Shown here: one piece after another, positions 1 to 5,653 of the stretch
Layout of the letters: every line of letters starts with the position of its first letter
How positions within the stretch are numbered: the stretch's first letter is position 1
Origin: an uncultured Ruminococcus sp.
GTDB taxonomy: Bacteria; Bacillota; Clostridia; Oscillospirales; Acutalibacteraceae
Assembly (NCBI GenBank): GCA_902766305.1
Contig: CACXDE010000187.1
Span: 1-7,853, forward strand
Direction of reading: 5' to 3'
DNA: 7,853 nucleotides
Position numbers and translations under genes: made by a program
Notes under the pieces: generated by a model
Database searches by the model: none
Told to the model about the DNA's origin: nothing
The model's input: only the letters and a program-made list of their open reading frames with translations

Positions 1-41
1 ACGACTTCATCGGAGATCGGAGTAGTAATATCTATTGCCAT
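1..41 (-). CDS. Start of a gene, putative Fe-S hydro-lyase (fumarase/tartrate dehydratase) beta subunit, truncated by window edge
   Basis: An ATG at 41-39 opens a frame that is still open at base 1 and encodes MAIDITTPISDEV plus one incomplete codon. The start is supported by a GGAGG motif five bases upstream and lies 12 bases after the stop of the CitE-like gene, so it belongs to the same operon. The 'I-T-T-P-I-S/L-x-E/D' opening resembles the N-terminus of beta subunits (or C-terminal domains) of class I fumarase and L(+)-tartrate dehydratase, where ITTPL is followed by a Leu-Lys-x-Gly-Asp segment. That next segment lies outside the window, so the family call rests on about ten residues. 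That a gene starts here is fairly sure; its product is a guess. A hydratase acting on a dicarboxylic acid would fit beside the CitE-like lyase. Confidence 0.5.
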   Translation of the reverse strand, partial: MAIDITTPISDEV

Positions 42-46
42 AGCAG

Positions 47-51
47 CCTCC
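47..51 (-). promoter_or_regulatory. Ribosome binding site of the truncated left-edge gene
   Basis: On the minus strand this reads GGAGG, with five bases before the ATG at 41-39. It sits in the 12-base gap after the CitE-like stop codon. It is the main evidence that the 41-base left-edge frame is a real gene start. Confidence 0.7.
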
Positions 52-53
52 GT

Positions 54-1202
54 TTATTCATTAACTGCAAAAAGCTTGACATAAGCGCCTTCATTTTCAA
101 TAACGCCAAAAGCTCTTGCACGGTTGATTATTCTATGTGCCCAGTTTGTATGTGGTCTTACTTCGTTCATTTTATTGGCACCTGATCCTTTTACCACACC
201 GCCTTCGGTATGGCAGATGATCATAGAAGCGTCGTCATATTCTTCCTTGGTCACAGCCATGAGGGCATTCACAAACTTTACATGAGTAGGATGTATCACA
301 GTACGACCTACAAAACCGTTTGCCTTATCGAGTATTACTTCACGAAGAAGTCCGTCTATTTCGTTATTTACGATAGGAAGTCTCTTCATAAGGTAGTCAT
401 CAAGTCCGTGCTTTGGAAGATCCTCAAACATCAGCTCTTTCGGTGCACGAAAATACTCCCATACTGGACCTGAGATGACATAATCATTATTTCTTCCGCA
501 GACATTGACAATATCACTAAGACATTCTCTTACCGTCATTATGTCATAGATAGAATAATCCACACCTCTGCGGACGCCGAATACAGATGAAAAATCCGTT
601 CCGCCTACACGAACCTGCAATACAAGATCGTGATATTTATCAAGTATCTTTTTTATTCCGATAAGCTCCTGCATACGTGTCTCTTTATATGCGACCTCAG
701 GATCCTCGATAATAGGCATACCATAAAGAATTTCTCCGAACTTTTCATTCAGACTTTGCAGATATGCGTAATACTCATATCCGTTTTCTGCATTGAATTT
801 CGGAAAATTTATTCCGCAAAGCGATTTGACCTGATGCTTCGTAAGCCCCTCCGAAAAATGTTTGAACTGTGCAAGATTCCTTATCCTTACAAATATCAAC
901 GGTACTCTTTTCGGATCAAGTGTACCGTTTTCTACCGCGGACGATACGGAATCAAGCAAATTGTGAACATTTTCTTCTGCCGCCAGCACTCTGTCCTCCG
1001 GACAGGCATCCTCAAAGCACATGACTATTGTTGTCAGACCGGGCATTGCTCCGGACATGATCTTCGGAGCAAAATCCTTTGTTCCGGGCATATACATTGT
1101 TGCTCCAAGACAATACTGCAATAATTCTCGTTCCGTATATTTATCAAAATTCTCCGGCTCAATAACAAATTTGAAGTCAGGATTATACAAATGATGCCTC
1201 AT
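54..1202 (-). CDS. HpcH/HpaI aldolase/citrate lyase (CitE-like) family C-C bond lyase
   Basis: A 382-residue TIM-barrel protein of the CitE-like superfamily, whose members make or break C-C bonds in malyl- or citryl-type substrates using Mg2+. Visible landmarks: the opening strand 'LGATMYMPG' (32-40); the acidic motif 'CFEDACPED' (62-70), matching the CitE 'LEDAV' site; 'FVRIR' (104-108) with a likely substrate-binding Arg; 'PIIEDPE' (163-169) with a probable Mg-binding Glu166; 'GGTDFSS' (200-206) with a probable Mg-binding Asp203; and 'GRTVIHP' (299-305). The long form with a 'GPVWEYF' segment (245-251) and a C-terminal 'NKMNEVRPH' (343-351) matches, from memory, the C-C_Bond_Lyase family known from tellurium-resistance (Ter)-associated biosynthetic operons rather than ordinary CitE. 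That family is itself uncharacterised biochemically as far as I know. The start follows an AGGA motif five bases upstream. It lies 69 bases after the U32-like gene, the longest gap in the window. The superfamily call is firm; the substrate is unknown, and no acyl-carrier or CoA-transferase partner is visible. Confidence 0.88.
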   Translation of the reverse strand: MRHHLYNPDFKFVIEPENFDKYTERELLQYCLGATMYMPGTKDFAPKIMSGAMPGLTTIVMCFEDACPEDRVLAAEENVHNLLDSVSSAVENGTLDPKRVPLIFVRIRNLAQFKHFSEGLTKHQVKSLCGINFPKFNAENGYEYYAYLQSLNEKFGEILYGMPIIEDPEVAYKETRMQELIGIKKILDKYHDLVLQVRVGGTDFSSVFGVRRGVDYSIYDIMTVRECLSDIVNVCGRNNDYVISGPVWEYFRAPKELMFEDLPKHGLDDYLMKRLPIVNNEIDGLLREVILDKANGFVGRTVIHPTHVKFVNALMAVTKEEYDDASMIICHTEGGVVKGSGANKMNEVRPHTNWAHRIINRARAFGVIENEGAYVKLFAVNE

Positions 1203-1271
1203 AGCTTTCCTAAATTCCTTTCTTTAAGCTGCGGAAACATTTTTGAAAAAAGCTGTTCTCGCAAATTATTA
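1203..1271 (-). other. 69-base intergenic spacer, the longest in the operon
   Basis: This gap separates the U32-like stop from the CitE-like ATG. Read on the minus strand it is A/T-rich and ends in two purine-rich stretches, AAAGGAA (1215-1221) and AGGAAA (1206-1211); the latter is the likely ribosome binding site. The last 28 bases (1203-1230) form a weak, bulged inverted repeat with AGCT at both ends and TAAA/TTTA inside, holding the purine stretches. I see no strong GC hairpin followed by a T-run and no good -10/-35 pair, so read-through transcription is the simplest view. Confidence 0.5.
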
Positions 1272-2174
1272 TCAGATCAGACTGCCCTTCGGAGACCATA
1301 CTGCCTCAGGATAATATTCGTCGATCATTCTCTTTACAAGCGAACACTGCTTTGCACGTTTTCTTGCATCATCCTCTGTGCTGTCCCAGCTATGAGTAGC
1401 AGCAACAGAACCGCCTGTTTTAAGATATATAGGAGCTGCGATCCTTATCATTTCAGGGACCTCATAATGACGGATGAAGCCGCCTGTAGATTTCGGATTC
1501 TCTGTATGTATGTCGATAGGACAATCTACTGCCTGACGCATTGCAGCAAGCATCTGGAGCTGTATGTCACGAACAGGATTGATCGAATCTGCACCGATAG
1601 TTTCAAGCAGCTTTGCAGAGCATGGATTGCCGTGTCCGGCATGGGCTGATACCTTGAAATGACAGTCAGCGGGTATCTCTCCTGCCTTACGCATTTCATT
1701 CAGTGCCCAGAGACATCCTTCATCGTATACAAGGAAACCACGGCAGCCAAGTCTTGCGGCACGTTTTACATCCTCGATTGCACGAACGACCTGTTCCTGA
1801 CCGCGCAGACGATATCCCATTCTGACGCCTTCCTCTGTATGAACGGAAGCGGATGTATCAGTTGTAGCCCTGGGACCTATTGCAAGAATAAGGTCTGTCT
1901 TCCACTCATGTGCAAGCTCGACCATCTTTGATATCTCATCGTCTGTCAGACGCATTATTCCCTGTGTCTGTGTAACACGGTGAAGATAAAGTCCATAGCT
2001 GTCCATTGCTTCAAGAAGAGCCTTCATTACCTTCGGTCCCTGGATACCGGGAACCTCAAAACGATACTGACCTCCATCGGCAAATCTTTTTTCGGATGTC
2101 GGAAGATCATAAGCATCTCCTCCCGGAAGTCCGATCGATTTTAAAAACTCTCTTGTTTTATCCATGCTGTTCAT
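1272..2174 (-). CDS. TIM-barrel protein resembling U32-family peptidases, function unknown
   Basis: A 300-residue cytoplasmic protein (no signal peptide or membrane segment). The pattern of alternating strands and helices, with 'FLVYDEG' (147-153), 'HFKVSAHAGHGNP' (172-184), 'GADSINPVRD' (194-203), 'PIDIHTENPKSTGGF' (219-233) and 'PIYLKTG' (248-254), resembles the barrel of proteins annotated as U32 peptidases. It lacks the extra C-terminal parts of larger U32 members and I see no proven protease site. The Asp/His/Glu-rich strand ends (D151, E152, H178, H181, D203, D221, H223, E225) look like a metal- or anion-binding barrel mouth. The frame stays open back to an ATG at 2243, but that start would overlap the decarboxylase gene by about 50 bases and lacks a good ribosome binding site. 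The ATG at 2174 has AAGGAGAGG just upstream and leaves a 19-base gap, so I chose it. Sandwiched between the decarboxylase and the C-C lyase, it is probably a pathway enzyme rather than a protease. Existence is certain; function is not. Confidence 0.7.
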   Translation of the reverse strand: MNSMDKTREFLKSIGLPGGDAYDLPTSEKRFADGGQYRFEVPGIQGPKVMKALLEAMDSYGLYLHRVTQTQGIMRLTDDEISKMVELAHEWKTDLILAIGPRATTDTSASVHTEEGVRMGYRLRGQEQVVRAIEDVKRAARLGCRGFLVYDEGCLWALNEMRKAGEIPADCHFKVSAHAGHGNPCSAKLLETIGADSINPVRDIQLQMLAAMRQAVDCPIDIHTENPKSTGGFIRHYEVPEMIRIAAPIYLKTGGSVAATHSWDSTEDDARKRAKQCSLVKRMIDEYYPEAVWSPKGSLI

Positions 2175-2180
2175 ATATAT

Positions 2181-2189
2181 CCTCTCCTT
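2181..2189 (-). promoter_or_regulatory. Ribosome binding site that fixes the start of the U32-like gene
   Basis: The minus strand reads AAGGAGAGG here, six bases from the ATG at 2174-2172. It lies in the 19-base gap after the decarboxylase stop codon. It supports the 300-residue product over a 323-residue form starting at 2243. Confidence 0.8.
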
Positions 2190-2193
2190 TTGT

Positions 2194-3324
2194 TTATTTC
2201 TGAAGATCATCCATAAGACTGTCAATGGCTTCAAGATGATCAAAAATAATAGGCGGAAGCTTACGGGTAAGCCCCTTATGTATGCGGCAGTCGATAAAGC
2301 CTGCCTTTTTACAGTCTTTAAGCTTATTTATCGCATCAACAAGCTCATCCTCTGTTGTGACCGGATGGTCAACAGTTGCGTAACCGCATGCCTTAGCTAT
2401 TGATGTGAAATCAAGATCATATCCGGCTGACGGCTGACCGCCTACGGATTCATGCGCTCCGTTATTGAGCACAATATGCATATAATTCGGAACATCAAGC
2501 TTGCTTACCATCGTCAGGGCACCAAGATGCATTATTGCAGCCGAATCACCGTCAAGAACTACAACATTGCGGTCAGGCTTTTCTATTGCGATACCAAGTG
2601 CCACGGAGCTTGCATGACCCATTGAACCTACATTAAGGTAATCATGGCTCTTTGTTTCATTCCTTTTTTCTCTGAGAAAAAAGAGTTCCCTTGTTGCACG
2701 TCCGGTCGTAGCAGAGTAAATGGTATTATCCGGCATATTATCAAGTATTATTTCTATTGCCTCTTCTCTGCTCATAGGATACAGATCATCTTTATTATTC
2801 GGCTTATCAGGATCCGCCATAACACCCTTTGGTGCGATCAAACCATATGATCGGCGTGTTTCTTTACAATACTCAACAGCCTTCTGGATAACATTTCTGA
2901 AATCGTCATTATCATCTGTTAGTATCGAATAGGGTATATGCATTATATCCAGAAGTCCGGGAGTGATCTCACCCTGAAGCTTATGCTGAGGATGGTTCGG
3001 TTCGGTATTACCCTGACCTCTCCAGCCAATAAGGATAAGCATCGGTACAGCATAAACATCCTTATCAGCGAGACTTGCAAGAGGATTGATTGCATTGCCG
3101 AGTCCACTGTTCTGCATATATACGAGTGGTATTTCCTTTGTTGCAAAATAATGACCTGCTGCAATACCGACAGCATTTCCTTCGTTTGCTGCTATTATGG
3201 TTCTGTCGGGATAATTTCTGAGAGCATAATTGCAGAATCCATTAAGATAGGAATCTGGAACACCGGCAAAAAAATCTATCCCGTATTTATGGAGTTCATC
3301 AAATACTATTTTCTGATCAAGCAT
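2194..3324 (-). CDS. aepY: Phosphonopyruvate decarboxylase-type thiamine-diphosphate enzyme
   Basis: A 376-residue ThDP enzyme, the usual length for phosphonopyruvate decarboxylase, which converts 3-phosphonopyruvate to phosphonoacetaldehyde and CO2. The N-terminal pyrimidine-binding domain has 'GVPDSYL' (21-27), 'AANEGNAVG' (45-53) with the expected catalytic Glu48, and 'VYMQNSGLGNAINP' (68-81). 'LIGWRGQGNTEPNHPQH' (98-114) is typical of the family. The C-terminal pyrophosphate-binding domain has 'GSMGHASS' (233-240), the ThDP/Mg motif 'LDGDSAAIMHLGAL' (257-270) ending near N287/N288, and 'NNGAHESVGGQPSAG' (287-301). The third position of the GDG motif is Ser, a mild variant. The close relative sulfopyruvate decarboxylase, or another 3-substituted pyruvate decarboxylase, is the main alternative. 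An AAGGAG lies ten bases upstream of the ATG, slightly long spacing. The gene follows the aldo/keto reductase by 18 bases. No PEP mutase or aminoethylphosphonate transaminase, the usual partners, is in the window. Confidence 0.87.
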   Translation of the reverse strand: MLDQKIVFDELHKYGIDFFAGVPDSYLNGFCNYALRNYPDRTIIAANEGNAVGIAAGHYFATKEIPLVYMQNSGLGNAINPLASLADKDVYAVPMLILIGWRGQGNTEPNHPQHKLQGEITPGLLDIMHIPYSILTDDNDDFRNVIQKAVEYCKETRRSYGLIAPKGVMADPDKPNNKDDLYPMSREEAIEIILDNMPDNTIYSATTGRATRELFFLREKRNETKSHDYLNVGSMGHASSVALGIAIEKPDRNVVVLDGDSAAIMHLGALTMVSKLDVPNYMHIVLNNGAHESVGGQPSAGYDLDFTSIAKACGYATVDHPVTTEDELVDAINKLKDCKKAGFIDCRIHKGLTRKLPPIIFDHLEAIDSLMDDLQK

Positions 3325-3342
3325 ATTTGCTTTGCTCCTTTT

Positions 3343-4296
3343 TTATTTCTTTTTATAGAGTGTAAAATACTCCGGGCTGTCTGCCTTACACATTGCCCAG
3401 GCTGTATCAAAATGCTTTACAATATCATCCGGCAGCGGACCTGCTTTTACAGCTGCCATATTCTGCACAAGATGATCAGGCTTTGATGCGCCGATTATAA
3501 TTGCATCTCCACGCTCAGCATTCAGCATAGAGTGATATGCAAGCCAGCGGTATGTCGCTTCTATCAGGGTAATGCCATTATCCTCACACACCTTTTTCAG
3601 AAAAGCAACTGCATCAAAATAACTCTTTTTCCAGTAACGGTTCTGATAATTCGGACGATGAGTAAACCGTCCGTCAGTCGGCGCTGCTTCATATGCTGTA
3701 TAACGACCTGTAAGCAGACCTCCTGCCATCGGGTTATAGGCATAGAATCTCATCCCGAAATAATCAAGAGCAGCATTGAGTTCAGTCTCTGCTTTTCTCG
3801 TCAAAGGATTATAGATACCTTCATACACAGTCGGCTTGACCCAGCTGTTTTTATCACAGATATGCCATACATCCGCCACCATCCATGCCGGAAAATTTGA
3901 CAGTCCCAGTTCTTTGAATTTTCCCTGTGAATGAAGATCGGCACAGGCTTCGAGCACTGAAATGACCGGTGTATCCGGGTCGGGAAAATGCAGATAAAAG
4001 GTGTCAACGCAGTCAACACCCAATCTTTCAAGGCTTTCATTAAGCTGCTTATATGCAGCCTCTCCATCAAGCTTATTTGATATTCTCGGATTTACTTTTG
4101 TAGAGATCTTATAATCATTTTTATCCTTCAAGGCTTCTCCAAGCAGCTTTTCACACTGACCTTCGTTATACACATAGGCTGTATCCAGCTCATGATATCC
4201 TTCGGATAAAAATGCATCTATAAATTTTCCGACCTCCGGCGCAAAAACGGATTCTCCGAAAGTCATTGTCCCAAGTACCAATTCTATGTTTTTCAT
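3343..4296 (-). CDS. Aldo/keto reductase, AKR7 (aflatoxin/succinic semialdehyde reductase)-like
   Basis: A 317-residue NADPH-dependent reductase of aldehydes to alcohols with the AKR (alpha/beta)8 barrel. The catalytic tetrad is intact: Asp38 and Tyr43 in 'ELDTAYVYNEGQ' (36-47), Lys67 in 'ISTKVNP' (64-70) and His103 in 'FYLHFPDPDTP' (100-110). Other family marks are 'LGTMTFG' (8-14), 'GLSNFPAWMVADV' (135-147), 'YNPMAGGLLTGRY' (186-198) and the cofactor-binding 'IIIGASKPDHLVQN' (266-279). The whole pattern is strikingly close to mammalian AKR7A enzymes, which reduce aflatoxin dialdehyde and succinic semialdehyde. That makes an anionic short-chain aldehyde a plausible substrate. The ATG overlaps the PrpD stop as ATGA, and an AAGAGG six bases upstream lies inside the PrpD gene, so translation is probably coupled. 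The gene immediately precedes the decarboxylase, whose product would be an aldehyde. The family is certain; the substrate is inferred from this adjacency. Confidence 0.93.
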   Translation of the reverse strand: MKNIELVLGTMTFGESVFAPEVGKFIDAFLSEGYHELDTAYVYNEGQCEKLLGEALKDKNDYKISTKVNPRISNKLDGEAAYKQLNESLERLGVDCVDTFYLHFPDPDTPVISVLEACADLHSQGKFKELGLSNFPAWMVADVWHICDKNSWVKPTVYEGIYNPLTRKAETELNAALDYFGMRFYAYNPMAGGLLTGRYTAYEAAPTDGRFTHRPNYQNRYWKKSYFDAVAFLKKVCEDNGITLIEATYRWLAYHSMLNAERGDAIIIGASKPDHLVQNMAAVKAGPLPDDIVKHFDTAWAMCKADSPEYFTLYKKK

Positions 4297-4308
4297 GGAT
4301 TACCTCTT
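4293..4308 (-). promoter_or_regulatory. ATGA stop/start overlap with internal ribosome binding site
   Basis: The stop codon of the PrpD-family gene and the start of the aldo/keto reductase share bases 4293-4296 (ATGA on the minus strand). AAGAGG at 4303-4308 is six bases from the ATG. This layout is typical of translational coupling and ties the two genes into one transcript. Confidence 0.8.
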
Positions 4309-5639
4309 ATATATTTCATTGGATTAATAAATTTTGTCTCAATATCCGATTCAGTTATCACATTAACTATCTGAATAAGAACATCATCATTTGCCTGACC
4401 TTTTGCACATGTTTTCAGTTTATTAATTACATCTTTTCTTTCCAGAGGATTTTCAGGATCTCCTTTAGGAACAAATACGGTTTCACTTATTATTTTTCCG
4501 TCATTATTGATTAATTCAACTTTTGCTCCTCGTATGCCTTTTTCTCTGTTTTCCATGTTCTCATCGGGAATAAGAGATATTTTTTCTATAACTGAGATAA
4601 TCTCCTCAGATATATTGGAAACATTCATATCCGCTATGCCATATGAACCGTTTATCAACGAGCAAGCCAATGTATAATAGATTGAAAATTTCGTTTCATC
4701 CTGATTTTTAGGATATTTTATACCTGCAAGCTTAATAGCATTGGGATAAATATATACTTTTATTTCTTTTATAGTTTTTATATCTGTCTTGTTGTGAAGA
4801 ATACAGCCAGCATCTATTCCGCAATGTGTATGTCTGCATGAAGGATACAGCTTAAAATAACAATCATGAAGAAGCAAATGATCAGAGCCATCTAAATAAC
4901 TATCTTTGATCTCGTCTGTTACGGCATGAAACCATCCATTTGGACCTTCTAATGCTTCTGTTGGACCTTTGACCCCTTCTTTGGCTAGCATTGCAGCAAA
5001 TACACCGTTTTCAGCAGCTTTTCCAGGATTCAATGGTTTGATTGCTGGTCTGGAATCGCCATATGAAAGAAGTCCTCCGGAAAGAGTAGTAGCAAGAGCA
5101 ATAGCATCTTCTATTCCTTGTGCATCAAGACCATAGAGCTTTGCACAAGCTGCTGCACACGCCAATGTCCCTGTCATACCTGTCGAATGAAACCCATGTC
5201 TGACCATACCCGGCATAGCGGCAGACGAAATACGAATATACGCTTCATATCCTATAGCAAGTGCAATCAAAACTTCACTATATGTACTGCCAAGCTTGTC
5301 TGCTAATGCAAACACTGCAGGTATTAAATGCACTCCGGCATGACCGGCCGCTATTTTATTACCATCATCAAGTTCTGCACCATGACCATAAACAGCATTC
5401 ATAAATGCTGCTTTTCCGACAGGGGATTTTTCTTTCTGCATAAACACAAAACTTTCTTCTTTTCCTGCCTGACCTAATACTATTTTTTCTATAGGAATAT
5501 TAAAAGCACTATTTATTTTGTATCCCGCATATGTTGCGGCAAAATAATCAATGATTAGTGTCTTCAACTGTTCTGTATCTTCATTAGTTAAATTTTTAAT
5601 GTTATACAAACTTTCGCTAAGTTTCTTTGTAATCTCCAT
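4293..5639 (-). CDS. MmgE/PrpD family protein
   Basis: A 448-residue protein of the MmgE/PrpD fold, which includes 2-methylcitrate dehydratase, cis-aconitate decarboxylase and an iminodisuccinate-processing enzyme. It is cytoplasmic with no metal cluster. Family landmarks in order: 'DYFAATYAG' (31-39); 'GHGAELDDGNK' (85-95), the usual H-x-L/E-D-D region; 'PAVFALADKLG' (107-117); 'GFHSTGMTGT' (149-158); 'GGLLSYGDSRPAIKPLNPGKAAENG' region (188-212) with Lys201; 'GPTEALEGPNGWFHA' (225-239); and 'YFKLYPSCRHTHCGIDA' (261-277), which carries the conserved Pro-Ser-Cys-Arg-x-x-H. It is somewhat shorter than PrpD of the methylcitrate cycle (about 480 residues), and no methylcitrate synthase or methylisocitrate lyase is nearby, so a propionate role is unlikely. 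An AAGGAT five bases upstream supports the start. It follows the ATP-grasp gene by 14 bases. Codons are more AT-rich (AGA, GGA, GAA, CCA/CCT) than in the downstream genes. The family is certain; the reaction is unknown. Confidence 0.92.
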   Translation of the reverse strand: MEITKKLSESLYNIKNLTNEDTEQLKTLIIDYFAATYAGYKINSAFNIPIEKIVLGQAGKEESFVFMQKEKSPVGKAAFMNAVYGHGAELDDGNKIAAGHAGVHLIPAVFALADKLGSTYSEVLIALAIGYEAYIRISSAAMPGMVRHGFHSTGMTGTLACAAACAKLYGLDAQGIEDAIALATTLSGGLLSYGDSRPAIKPLNPGKAAENGVFAAMLAKEGVKGPTEALEGPNGWFHAVTDEIKDSYLDGSDHLLLHDCYFKLYPSCRHTHCGIDAGCILHNKTDIKTIKEIKVYIYPNAIKLAGIKYPKNQDETKFSIYYTLACSLINGSYGIADMNVSNISEEIISVIEKISLIPDENMENREKGIRGAKVELINNDGKIISETVFVPKGDPENPLERKDVINKLKTCAKGQANDDVLIQIVNVITESDIETKFINPMKYIRGNP

Positions 5640-5653
5640 ATTTTATCCTTTAT

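Noticed and set aside
630..1124. Long plus-strand open frame (164 codons) opposite the CitE-like gene
   Set aside because: It lies entirely within a well-matched family member on the other strand, encodes a Cys/Ile/Phe-rich sequence of no recognisable family and lacks a convincing ribosome binding site.
1203..1271. Possible internal promoter or terminator in the 69-base spacer
   Set aside because: A TTGCGA box is present but the hexamer 17 bases on (AATGTT) is a poor -10, and the T-run is not preceded by a GC-rich stem.
1272..2174. U32-like barrel as the missing PEP mutase
   Set aside because: I cannot find the PEP mutase/isocitrate lyase signature motifs (the EDK-type loop and D-x-D-x-G strand) in this protein, so the idea has no support in the sequence.
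2175..2243. Upstream start at 2243 giving a 23-residue longer U32-like protein
   Set aside because: It would overlap the decarboxylase by 50 bases, and the extra residues are the decarboxylase end read in another frame plus the translated ribosome binding site. The ATG at 2174 has AAGGAGAGG at the right distance.
2938..3486. Plus-strand open frame of 182 codons across the decarboxylase and reductase genes
   Set aside because: It crosses two solid minus-strand genes and their gap, and its product looks like antisense translation with many Cys, Ile and Tyr and no domain.
4293..5639. Methylcitrate-cycle prpD gene
   Set aside because: The family fits, but no methylcitrate synthase, methylisocitrate lyase or propionyl-CoA gene is adjacent, so I did not assign the symbol.
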